A DNA stretch of 64,000 nt, taken from the NCBI GenBank assembly GCA_023653785.1, contig JAMKCH010041292.1, positions 1 through 64,000 on the forward strand, written 5' to 3'. This stretch comes from Ophioderma brevispina. Lineage: Eukaryota > Echinodermata > Ophiuroidea > Amphilepidida > Ophiodermatidae. How positions within the stretch are numbered: position 1 is the stretch's first letter; each line of letters opens with the position of its first letter. Positions 53,622-64,000 of the stretch are shown here, piece after piece. The notes beneath the pieces were generated by a model, which saw nothing but the letters and a program-made list of their open reading frames with translations, made no database searches and had not been told where the DNA came from. The position numbers were made by a program, and so were the translations under genes.

Positions 53622-53685
53622 TTCAACTTGAAAGTTCATTTTGTCGAGTCCAGAAATGAATAGAAATTCGAGTAAAAATACATTT

Positions 53686-54222
53686 TCAGTGACATTTCAC
53701 CACTAAATTAGTGGCTTCTTCAGACTGGCAACTCATCACTTGATGTTGTGTCCCTTTATAGCTTGTTACAGCTGTCGTTGAGGGCGTGATGAGTTGATCA
53801 TAGATACTGTGAAGTCTGTATGCCCCCTCGTCCTTGTTCATGGTGTTGTTCCCCCTTCTACGGATCCAGATTGACGCCTTAATCCAACGTGTGACCTGTT
53901 GCTTCCGTCTATGACCGATGCAATTGATAGAATGATTGGTTTGCCGAAACATGATCTGTAATTGCTGACCTATGGATCTCTGTGGTGGAAGTTTTGCGTG
54001 TTTGTCTAGTATAAGGCTTTTGTTCAAATTTTTCGACCTCAGACTTATGTTCTTTAAGACGTATGCCAAACAAGCGACCAGTTTCTCCAATATACGATTT
54101 TTTGCAATCCCTGCAAAGAATTTCATATATGGCATCGGCTTTTTGCTGGTGGAGGAGTTTGTCCTTAGGATGTACAAGTAAACTCCTGATGGTACAGTGA
54201 GGTCACTTAAACTACTGACCAC
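53686..54222 (-). pseudogene. Penelope-like element, C-terminal endonuclease remnant
   Basis: Read on the minus strand from 54222. The open frame, with neighbouring frames, gives a decayed GIY-YIG region followed by the basic C-terminal part TRWIKASIWIRRRGNN, then NKDEGAYRLHSIYDQLI. This W.KEA.WIR....NRDEG.Y.L...YD.L pattern is the typical end of one Penelope subfamily. Its 3' flank carries CTGAAGAAGCC...GGTGAAATG (53695-53723), a hammerhead-like tail motif also seen in unit T. No RT domain is present upstream. It is inactive because the GIY and YIG blocks are shifted out of frame. Confidence 0.75.
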
Positions 54223-54229
54223 CCTTCGA

Positions 54230-56500
54230 GTTTGTGTGAAGTGTTTACCGTTTGAAAATTAATGACAGAATATCTCACCCGTGATATTGAGCTTCAAATA
54301 TCCAAATACATAATAATTAAGTTGATTTCAAATGGGGGGGGGGGGATAAATTGAAAGACTTGCATGTTTTCCTTGTCAAGACTGATCAAGACTTTGCTTG
54401 TACATTTTCAATGTTTGCACGGTTTGGGACAAGATCATTAAGAAGAAATATTGCAGCTGTTTTGTATTTCAATTTATAAGAGAAACTTGAAATAATTTGA
54501 GGTGTCTTAATTCTTACCTTTTGTGTTTTATTATTAAATATAAAGTCCGATGACAGTGCGCGATAATTCAATGCGTGTATCAATCTTAGATACAATTCGT
54601 GACCGCCAATCGAGTGCCGTAGATTTACGTGTGTGCAATTTAAAAAAAAAAATCCTCTATATGGCGGCCATTTTATCGTTTCAGCTTTGTTTTCAACGCC
54701 GTTTTCACCAGATTCCAACAAGATAGTGCAATTAATAAATACCCTCATATCATTTTGATATGTCTACCCACTTTTGAGAAGAAATGTGAGACAAACAAAA
54801 AATGTATATCTTTTTTACCACTCTGTATAATCTCATTTGATTTGGGTAAATGGAACAAAGACTTGTCGATCGGTCACCCACTGTTTCAAAACCAAGGCCA
54901 GTTAATTTTCTTGCATGGGGCTGTATTAAAGGAATGGAATTTGGCGAAGAACAGTCTAGGTAATGGGGATACACATAGCCTATAGTAATGTGATTTCAAC
55001 TCGCTCCTCTAACTTTTTAGTTGATACATTTAAAAACGCAACAATGCCAAAATTATTGTGGAATAGTACTTAAATTATAACAGTAAAACACACAATTGCA
55101 CAATGTTTTTGGAATCATTAATGAAACGCTCAATTATTTCTTTCACCACTGTTATGCGCTATCCACACCCAGTACGTAATAAACTTAAAATTGACATATG
55201 ACACAAGCCAGTTATTAGTTTGCACTATTACTGTTGTCATTTCTAATAAATACATGGATAGGGGGTATAAGTCTATCCACCAATGTACCAGTGGGGGAAA
55301 AATTTCACCTCAATAAGGGAAGGTAATTCCAACAAAAATTACACTATTTTAACATATAAAACCATAGTACTTTAATTTTGTAGTATAATCATGAAACGTC
55401 TTGTAGTTCTGAAACTTAATTTTTTTATTGTAAGTACTGACATTATTTAGTACAGTACAGTAATATGCACATGCAATGCATTATGGGATTGTTTCCAAAA
55501 CACCATCTGTTTTACCTAATTACAACTACAGGAGGAAAATGTGGAAGATGACATTACAAATAACGATATAATCTGCGTGCAAACAAAAAAAAAGCAGCCG
55601 AAAAAAAATTCAGCCCCGCTTCTAATACAGATGAATTGGTCATCAGAGGAGATCGTCAATGATTGTATTTATAATGAGATAACATTCATTGGCCACACTA
55701 AGTACATTGGGGTTACCTTTACTTTTTTATACCTTCTCTGGGAATTTGACAACAGCAAGTTCTGTTTTCCTACCGTATAGGCCAATAACCATTTATACTT
55801 GGGTGGAAGGTAAGGGGACACGCAAAGTAGCTGCCCAAAGACAATTATAGTGTAGCTCTGACAGGAACCTAGGGTCCGTTCTCGTAGGCTATAGTCGTTT
55901 TTCTATTGAGCAATAGTTCCGGATTGAACCGGGTAAAGGTTTACCAATGGGTTATAGAAAATGACCTTCATCTGGTATTTGCTTACTTTTGTACCGGGGA
56001 AAGGAAATTTCTCTGGCAACCATAATTGTTTTGGACATACTTGCAACTTGGGGATCACTCAAACTTTGGAAGTAACGGTGATGTACTGTAAACTCCGGAG
56101 GTTTTGGAGACACCCCCTAAAAATGTGAGGTGGAAATACATAAAAGAGCATATTTTTATTTTAAAGAAAGAAAGCTAAATAAATCTATGTTTTGAAATTG
56201 AGAAAATTCGACAAGAGATATCCAGAACCTTTCAAATTAGTTTTGAATATCTGTCATTGAGTGACAAAAACAAAACAACAACCACCGGAAAACACATACA
56301 ACGCATACACCAAAAACAAACAACACAACCGGCAAGTCAATTTGCTTTCATTCTTACAATTTATGAATTGTACATGATGTACCAAACACCAAAAAGTCTT
56401 TCAGTGAGAGGTGCATACCGTAATTCAGTGAGTGACCAATCCGGTTCTCCAACATGCTCAAGATGGTTAGAATAGTCTCCTACAATTCATCTCCCAGGCT
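54230..56500. other. No gene recognised
   Basis: AT-rich DNA with short frames only and a G tract near 54335. No repeat shared with other parts was seen. Confidence 0.45.
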
Positions 56501-56503
56501 CAC

Positions 56504-56621
56504 CCCAGTGGGCACAGATCAACGTTTCAACCTTGAAATGACGTTGAAACAACGTTGAGTTGTCAAATCAACGTTGTTTCAACGTCATTTCAACGTTGAA
56601 ATTTGATCTGTGCCCACTGGG
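56504..56621. mobile_element. Palindromic MITE with CCCAGTGGGCACAGATCAACG ends
   Basis: A near-perfect palindrome. Ends CCCAGTGGGCACAGATCAAC and its inverse enclose repeated AACGTTG/CAACGTT and TGACGTTGAAA blocks. This AACGTTG-type MITE is familiar from many animal genomes. No clear target duplication. Confidence 0.85.
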
Positions 56622-57892
56622 ACACCTCCTTTTACAAATAAAATCACGAATGCTAGCTCTTCAATAATTTGCATGATATAAACTTGTATCGTTATATGCC
56701 AAGTGGTGAAGTGATGGACAAGGCTTTCAACTGGGTTACTTTGAAGAAACAGTGTGCTCTTTCCATTGTTCTAGCACATTTTTACATAAATCTCAATTTG
56801 ATTTCTTTCAGTATTGAGCTGGGTGGATGGGTACTTCAAATCATAGAGGACTTACACGCATATTACATTGAAGAATAACAAAGTGAGTTGCCAAATTTCT
56901 AATATCTTTGATTTCATTTGATCCCAGTTTTCTAGCTGCCATATTTTGTACCTGGCAGGAAGCAATTTGTTTTAAACGTAATGACCACATCCGGTAAAAA
57001 GCTCTTACACTGATGTGTTTATAGCAATTTAATAGATTTTCTTCCTCTCAAAAATAATGAGTTTAAGCAAAGGTTTTATGGCAATTTAAACCACTAATCT
57101 ATCTATGGCCACAATCTAATACACAATGCTGTTCAAACTAATCTGGCAGAAAACCATTGCTTTGTGATACTTGGAATTAGGTCTGATTAAAATAAAGCTC
57201 ATACACAGGTTACTTATTACATATATAAATAATGATCTTTTTATGAATATTGACAAAGACTGAGGTTGTTTTCCATACTTTTTTATTCTAAAAAAATCCC
57301 GACAGGAGCAAAGCGTTGATTTGTTGCACTCTTTAGAGGAATAAACAATAACAGTTATTTTGAGATTACCTTTTAAACAAATAATAATTAACATTGACCA
57401 AGATCAATTTCTTTAAGTATCATAAATATTTATTTTAGATTTTAAATGGTATGATTACATTGCTCTTCACACCTACTCTATATCATGTGCTGTATTCCAT
57501 TATTATACTGTGCAATTAACTAGAAATTGATTAGATTTAAAATATTTAACATGTTATAAATGTATTTCTTTCCTTTCTAAATTCCATGCCTGAATTGTCT
57601 ATCAATAGTTTGAATTACGTTGATAGCGTTCATTATGCCTGCCCCTATCAAATGCTGGCGGTCCAGGTGATTCTGGAAAATAAATTCGAGACAAGAAAAA
57701 GATAAAAAAATAAACGGTTCCTTGGACCGCTTGTGTCGCCTGCCGCGTGGTTTGTGAAGGACAGGCCTCACATCACCTAGACCTTGAGAGTGACCGTTAC
57801 AACCTGGGGGATGCCAGATTGTACCCGTGACCCAAGTTTGGTTTAAATCTTTCAACGTATGTGGATATTACAGGAAAATGGTTCACCCTTTT

Positions 57893-58005
57893 CACAACAA
57901 ACAAGACATCAACAACAACAGACATCAACAACAACAGACATACAACAACACAGACATCAAACACAACAGAACATCACAACAACAGACATCAAAAACACAG
58001 ACAAA
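57893..58005. repeat. CAACAACAGACAT minisatellite
   Basis: Degenerate 12-20 bp units of CAACAACAGACAT. It gives a Gln/Asn/Thr-rich spurious frame. From 56630 to 57890 and from 58010 to 60140 no gene was recognised. Confidence 0.85.
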
Positions 58006-60149
58006 CTACGTGGACAAGATGATCCATATGTCTTTCTGCCTTAAGGCAGGCGAACAAAAAATAATGGTATTAACAAGCAAGTAATTCGGGGGGTAACTTA
58101 CCATGTTTTCTTCTTCAGGATATTTGTAGATGATATGGCTTGTACCTGGCAGTCATTCAAAACCAAGAAAGACAAAAGGGGCTAAGAGGGTCACGCATCT
58201 GTACTAGAAAACACACACACACTCTGTGAATCAAATGAATTATACTCATTCATTTGGTTAACCAGATATTTATTAAATCAGAGAAAGAACAGTTTTTACC
58301 CACCAATAGCCCCTTAGGTTTCTTTCCCCTATAAGCTGTTAGGATTATTTAATTCGAGCTAATATTCCGAAAAGAACCGTACCGCATGAGACGCAAATTG
58401 AGGTTGAGTGGGAAGTAGCTCCTGTATGGAAACACATTTACACATTTCTATTGTACAAATGCTGTCTTAAGTTATTTTAAGGTTCCCACCAAACAAAACA
58501 AAAAAACAAACAACACAATCCAAAAAAAAAAAACCCTTACCATCAGTATGAAGTTATCCTCGTTACACAGGAGTCGGTCTATTTCATGTTCCTTGGCCAC
58601 CCAACAGCTAATCAGACAAAAGATGTGTATGCATTACAATAGAATTCCAAGCAAGTGCGGATTGTCTTCATTTCTTCATTATGTAATCAGAAGAAGATGA
58701 GACAGAAGGAGGTGGTTCGACTGCTACTTCAAAAAGATAAAATGTTCAACCAAAGAGTTCTATATATAGAGAGGCAAAACGTTAACGTAATCTTTAGAAA
58801 TTTCACGTCTCGCAAGTTTTGCCGACCACAAAGAAAAAACACCATAGTTAGAGTACCACAATAGAAAGCAATGGCCTTGCCTCCGCTCTTCCCCATACTC
58901 TGGGTGCCGCTTTGCATAACCACTAATCGGTAGTGATACACACTTAATGTATGTGTTAGAGGTGGCCAGGTGAATAATAGTTTGTGTACCTTGATAATTG
59001 TGCTCAGATAATCTTTTTTCTCAAATGCAATGCGCGCTAGGTGAAAGATGTAGTATTCATGAGGCGGGTATTTAAATCATGACGACTGATGTGTCATTTA
59101 ATTCGTTGTGTGGCCATGGTATAGGACACAATTTTAACCACCCAATAGCACCCAACATCCAACAACTGATATGTTGGCGGATTGTTTGAATCGAATTAAC
59201 ATTATGTGTGATACAAAGCACCCAAAAATGATCATTATTCCGTGCAATATTCAAACTGTCAGCGCCCAGCACGGCGAATGGTTGTGACTGAATGCGTTCA
59301 CCCCTTGGTTTTCAACCGCCTCTATTCATCTCAATCGGCTTAATCCAATCGATTGGACAAAAAACTTGCACTACTGGCTGGAGAAACATTACATACACAT
59401 GTCATTAAATCACAGAAGAAAACCATTCCAAATTACCCAGTGTTCAATGGTATTTCGCACAGGGGGTCTAATACACTTGGTTGTGTGACCAGTACAGCGA
59501 GACGTACTCGCCTGCATCATTATAAACAACTTTGACCCCAAATTTCAAGTATTTTGCATTTGGACACTGTCTGACACAAAAAAAGTATGGTTGAGATGTG
59601 TTGAAAATGCATTTATCTAATCATTTCATCATATCGTATTTCTCAGGAAAAACCGGATATTGCTAACTTAGGCTAAACATAATAACATCTTGATGGACCC
59701 CCAAAAACCTTGAATCAATGTTAAGCTTACCGAAAAAGGGTCGATTTTTGATGTTTCTTTCGTAAAAAGTCAATGCATTTCCTCAATTATTCGCCAAACG
59801 ATTAAAATAAATAGCAATCAGTCAGAACAACCGCGGAGTTCATTGCCAGAAGAGATCTTTAGCTGGAAAATTAATAAGCTATTTAGTGGGAGTGTGTCAA
59901 TTCCTTCTGTTGTGAAACCTTACCGAACGGCCAAGATTGAGGGCGGTTGTTGACACATGACTTCAAAGTCCAACGATGGGGCCTTGAAAGTCTTTCCCTA
60001 ACCAATGAGCTTATGAATGAGAGTGATCCTGGGTAATCGGATTTGAAAATCGAGCCATTCCTTCTTTCTCATCTTCTTGGTACAGTATCCTAGTTTTGTG
60101 TTTTTTAAATATACTTTTCTTCTCTATGTAACACCAAAAAGGATTGCTA

Positions 60150-60385
60150 GCAGGTAGAGGTAGAGTAAGGGGCGGCGCAGGGCAGGGCCTTGCAGGGGGT
60201 GCAGGGGGCGGAGTGCCCCCTGAGATTTTCAAAAATTTATGGAAAACAACAGGTTTTTTTTTTTTCCGCAAAAAAAATAGGGGTTTTAACCAAAATGAGG
60301 TCCATTTTGTACTGTTCGCCCCCCCCCCCAGATCTTGTTCGCCCTCCTATGATTTACCCTGGCGCAACCCACTGGGTAAGTATAG
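60150..60385. mobile_element. G-tract/C-tract MITE-like element
   Basis: A G-rich left part (GCAGGGGGTGCAGGGGGCGG, AGTGCCCCCTGA) and a right part with CGCCCCCCCCCC and TTTACCCTGGCGCAACCCAC resemble the ends of common invertebrate MITEs of the TGGCGTAGC...GCTACGCCA type. The termini were not precisely defined. Confidence 0.45.
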
Positions 60386-60994
60386 AGTGATTAAAGGGCC
60401 CTGGTTCGATAGCTAAAGCCTGCTCCCAAACCTCAGCTTTCACCTATTAAAGTCAAAATTTATGGAAGGAAAGGTACATTTTTTTCAATTACCATGTCAA
60501 ATTTGGGGCTAAATTTAGGTTTGGTTTGGATGTTATGAGCGAAAGGTACCCTTTCTTCGGTCGTCAATATTAAATTTTACACATACTCTATGGGATTACA
60601 AAATGTACGTTTTAATGATCTCATATCAAAACTGGTTGAAATATAGGCGCAAACGTTTACAGGTGGGTATTGGGGTCATATGTATATGTTTTTTGTAAAC
60701 AGGGTCAACCCCATTGAATTCATCATTGCAGGGTGGAAATGAATTCATAGTGCTTTATTGATAATGAAATCGGTTTACTCCTAGAAAAGCGATATAAAAA
60801 TAGCTGGGATTTTCAGTGATGAGTGCAAGCTAAAGGTTGAAAATAGTGATTTCCAGTAACATCATCATGAATTTTCTAGTGGATTATGTAAGGCGGATTT
60901 CCAGATGATGTCATGTGTGTGAGATCCAATTGTACAATCTTAGACTTCGTGTCAGTATGTAACTGTAAGAGCCTACTTATGTTGTTGCCTAAAG

Positions 60995-61200
60995 GCTGGT
61001 ATTCTGAAAGGGAGACTACTTTAGACTGGGTTTAAACCAGGGTTAGTCCTACCAAGAGGGGGGGACCTTTATTCCTTTCAAATACTGTTAAAGTTAATGT
61101 ATACGGGTGGAGAAAATTCCCATGGATGCTGAAACAGCCTCCACGAGGAATTTTCTCACCCGTTACAGCACCCTTTTAGAGTCGGTGTAAGAATACCAGC
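60995..61200. mobile_element. MITE with GCTGGTATTCT ends
   Basis: GCTGGTATTCTGAAAG and GTGTAAGAATACCAGC are inverted, and AAAG flanks both sides. An internal hairpin lies at 61108-61157 (ACGGGTGGAGAAAATTCC with GGAATTTTCTCACCCGT). Confidence 0.7.
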
Positions 61201-61861
61201 AAAGACTCTATGCCAGTAGTTAAATTTAATCTGCAGGTTGCGTTATTGGTGCAGTAACAGCATAACATTTAGATACCACGTAAAGTGCTACTTAGTCTGC
61301 TGTCAATCATATTTGAAGCCCCAAAATACTGGAAGCAAATAGAATTCAAACTGTCGCCCAAAAAGTTGACATTTGCGACAGACGAAATTCGTGGTGATGT
61401 TTTTCATATCCATGACTTATATACGGCAGAATATTTATTTGTCTCACCAAGGGGCCCTTAGAACATTGATTGCCTTATTGAACTTCTGGATTACGTTACC
61501 TTCAGGGACTGCTCCGAAAAATTAATATTTACTGAGAAAATCCCGGGAATATTATCCTCGGAATATTATTGTGTTAGACGCCTTTTTAAAATCTTCTCGT
61601 GAACAACATATCATCGATTTAACTACAATGCTTTTGAATTCTGATCTTTAGACATCACACCAAGGTGAAATTTTATGATTGTACTTATCTTAAAAAGATT
61701 TGTGATTGTGATCACCATTGTGATCGTGTTTGGGATTGTATTATTACCAAGAAATTCAGATCGAGGTGTTGTTTAAGGGGTATTTCTGACCGAGTTGAAT
61801 AAATGTACATGCTGTAGTTTAGTTTTATATATCATGCTTACTGTTTGAGTGAAACAATTGT

Positions 61862-62010
61862 GAGAGCGTGTGTGGTCCGGTGGAAATAGGCAGGACTCGT
61901 GATCATAGAGCGTAAGTTCGAGCCCCACCGTGCCAACGTGTTTGGTGGTCCCTGCGGCAAGATAATTAATCTCAATGCCTCCCACACCCAATCGAAATTC
62001 TAGGGACTGT
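61862..62010 (+). mobile_element. tRNA-derived SINE
   Basis: GTGGTCCGGTGGAAATAGGC (A-box region), ACTCGTGATCATAGAG (anticodon-arm-like) and AAGTTCGAGCCCCACCG (B-box) have tRNA spacing. They are followed by a tRNA-unrelated body, GGTCCCTGCGGCAAGATAAT. Confidence 0.65.
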
Positions 62011-62302
62011 CATGTTTATGGAGGATCTTACAATCTAAGTTCTGATAGGGATTTGCGCTTGGCGGCAGCAACTTAGAGGAAGCGAAATGATCGTGACGAT
62101 TCCTAATGGCGGCGTAATAATTAAGGCAACGCGCTGGGAGACTACCGCCGCCTGTGTGATCCTAGTGAGACTATATCAAAATGCTGTCGTTGATTAATTT
62201 GCGACTTGCCAGACTTACATAATCCATCACGAGTTGATCATCGCAATGGAAAAATGCGAAATTTGATGTGCAACTTAACCATATTTTACAAAATTTTTTA
62301 GA

Positions 62303-62385
62303 GGGTGTCCACGACGATTATGTCACCATTGATGTAGAAATATGATCTTAAGATGAAAGTTTGTTTTCAGGTGGACACCCCTAGG
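62303..62385. repeat. Short inverted repeat AGGGTGTCCAC...GTGGACACCCC
   Basis: About 10 bp ends are inverted around about 60 bp. Possibly a very small MITE. Confidence 0.4.
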
Positions 62386-62629
62386 TTTTAATGGCATTTA
62401 AACTTTTGCTTGCATCATTTTAATGTGTGAAGCCGTGGTGTAAGCAAAATGGCGCTGTCGATTTCAACTTACCCTGGTGCCAAGTGAATCGTGGTTACAC
62501 GATTGTAAAACCGCCCATGCTACACTGACTGTACAATGGTTGTTCGTTTAGATTGTGTGTAAACCACCATTCCTATAGGGAATATTACGCGACGTAGCGT
62601 GGTATACCCGGGGACGGGATCAATAATGA

Positions 62630-62870
62630 AATGGATATGGGGTAAGGCTGGCGCTTCCAAAACATGGGGCATCGGTAACAGAAGACTCAAACAAATAGAG
62701 GTCTTGGGTGAAAATTTTCAAAATTTTCTCCCAAAAGGGGTTTTAGGTGACAGTGGTAAAACTCCCCAAGTGTGCGTTGGGTGACATTTTGCAAAATACA
62801 TGGGGTCCTTTGGGTGAATTTTCAATACTGGTGACAGAGGTGCTGAAAATTGGGGTCTTAACTCTTTGCG
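62630..62870. repeat. Degenerate GGGTGA-rich repeat
   Basis: Recurring blocks such as TTGGGTGAAAATTTTC, TTAGGTGACAGTGG, TTGGGTGACATTTTGC, TTTGGGTGAATTTTC and CTGGTGACAGAGG every 30-60 bp. It carries a short plus-strand frame with no recognisable product. Confidence 0.5.
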
Positions 62871-63228
62871 GCAGGCGCGCGAGTATACTCGCTCAAAGAT
62901 GAATTTTGGTCAATTTTTGTCTTTTCGTGTTATATAACATTTCCAAATTATTTATTTCATGAGGCGTGAAAATGCATTGAAATGAGTCAAACGAAGGACA
63001 TAGCCGTTGTTGTTCGTTTTAGATGGCATCCCAAATGACCTACAATATTTGAAAGCAATCTCGCATGCCACTACTGACTTAGGGTTTAACTTATACAGAA
63101 TTGCTCAGCGTGCAAATAGTTACCGCCCTTACAACAGGTCACCTTCAAGATGGAAGGCCCCCCCGTAGGTAGTTATTACCAGCAATATGGTGCATTTCAT
63201 GCCCCTCATGTCAATCAATTTCTTGTCC

Positions 63229-63262
63229 CTACTTGATTATAGTGTGAACTATAATCAAGTAG
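63229..63262. repeat. Perfect 15 bp-stem hairpin with GTGA loop
   Basis: CTACTTGATTATAGT, GTGA, ACTATAATCAAGTAG, no mismatch. The loop fits a GNRA tetraloop. The rest of 63270-64000 shows no feature. Confidence 0.8.
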
Positions 63263-64000
63263 AAATTCTGCGTGAGGTACTTCATACGGTGTGGCAATGT
63301 TTCCAAGAAGTACCAATCAAAGTCGTCTTCAGGGGGGGCAGTACACAATAGCCAAACATGACCGATATATAGAGGGTTCAAGCTAGAACAGGAGAACAAT
63401 ATGCCAAATTGTCGACTAATAGCCTGGTTGTGGATTGCGGTAGTGCTCAGTCCTAAGCCCAGTTTCTGTACGGGCCGTAAAATTCGAGTGTGTTGCCCCC
63501 ACCTGGTGGATTAAGTTCAATATTCACTAAAAGGGGGTTCCCCTGACTGGATTAGGTATGTTTCGCCCGAAATGTTGCACATAGCGCGTAAGGCCTATTT
63601 CAAAATGGCTTCCATTGTTTTATGAAAATCTGCTATGTATTTTCATTACAGATACGAAATTTATCCCAGGATTAGACGAAATAAAGTTTACCTTCCTGAC
63701 GTGTGCTTAAACATTTAGTGTCCAATTAGGCCGCCGGAAGGAGGCATGCTTTGTTAAATGTACAAAAATTGCCAAATTGATGGGGTAAGAATGCGAGTAA
63801 TATTTTGAGAACACACAAAAGCAAAAAAGAGAATTAATGACATTTGTATATTGCGGACATGATCTTAGTTCATAATGGCGGCGGTTATACCCGCTCCGGG
63901 GGACATAAATCAAGAAGAAAAACACCCTTGCACATCTTTTTCGACATAATAAGAACTATAACGAAAACTATTGATAACATTTTCCCACAATTTTCTCTCG

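Noticed and set aside
57827..58084. Gln/Asn-rich frames as a prion-like or low-complexity protein
   Set aside because: They are the CAACAACAGACAT minisatellite in two frames, with no supporting flanking gene structure.

Overview
This window looks like accessory, transposon-dense DNA from an animal nuclear genome. The best guess is a marine invertebrate, and an echinoderm- or hemichordate-like deuterostome would fit. The pointers are many tRNA-like SINEs, CR1/L2- and Jockey-type LINEs, Penelope-like elements with GIY-YIG endonucleases, a DIRS-type tyrosine-recombinase retroelement carrying a spliceosomal intron and an SGNH-hydrolase-like module, mariner and hAT-type DNA elements, and many foldback MITEs. 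The lineage call is inference. I recognised no host protein-coding gene, rRNA gene or convincing functional tRNA. Every coding stretch I could name is a retroelement or transposase remnant, usually broken by stops and frameshifts.

Layout. 0-2.5 kb: a foldback MITE, a TGACC-rich degenerate repeat and a SINE. 2.5-10.5 kb: a mosaic of duplicated modules, with two copies of an ~800 bp repeat, two copies of a mariner element (one an internal deletion), Penelope-like GIY-YIG remnants on both strands, hammerhead-like motifs and AT/GT microsatellites. 10.5-14.3 kb: dispersed repeats and a CR1/L2-type LINE that ends in a pentanucleotide tail next to a tRNA-like segment. 14.76-17.67 kb: the DIRS element, with RT, RNase H, tyrosine recombinase, a 58 bp GT-AG intron, then an SGNH-like domain. 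17.7-22.3 kb: long palindromes, tandem repeats, a hAT-like MITE and an array carrying CRE palindromes (TGACGTCA). 23.2-28.5 kb: nested insertions, in which a Jockey-type LINE is split by an element with long inverted repeats containing perfect RFX X-boxes (GTTGCCATGGCAAC). That element holds a reverse-strand CR1-type LINE fragment and an unclassified GC-rich block. A Penelope RT fragment follows.

29-46 kb is mostly non-coding, with a second copy of the hAT MITE, a large composite foldback element (33.9-35.4 kb) with a MITE nested in one arm, and several smaller MITEs. 46-54.2 kb holds a hAT MITE with an exact 8 bp target duplication, CCATGG-type hairpins, a ~1.18 kb tandem duplication, a third copy of that unit interrupted by a TIR element with a TA target duplication, two long palindromes and a Penelope C-terminal remnant. 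54-64 kb is sparse, with four MITE-like hairpin elements, one SINE and one minisatellite.

The coding pieces do not form an operon or a pathway. They are a record of repeated insertion and rearrangement. Candidates for something poorly described are: (1) long palindromes centred on a short CTCG...CTCG core, apparently made by inverted duplication of flanking DNA; (2) the X-box-bearing long-inverted-repeat element; (3) the CRE array; and (4) the DIRS element whose intron separates the recombinase from the SGNH module. Paired repeat copies differ by many 1-2 base indels, so decay or residual sequencing error may exaggerate the frameshifts.
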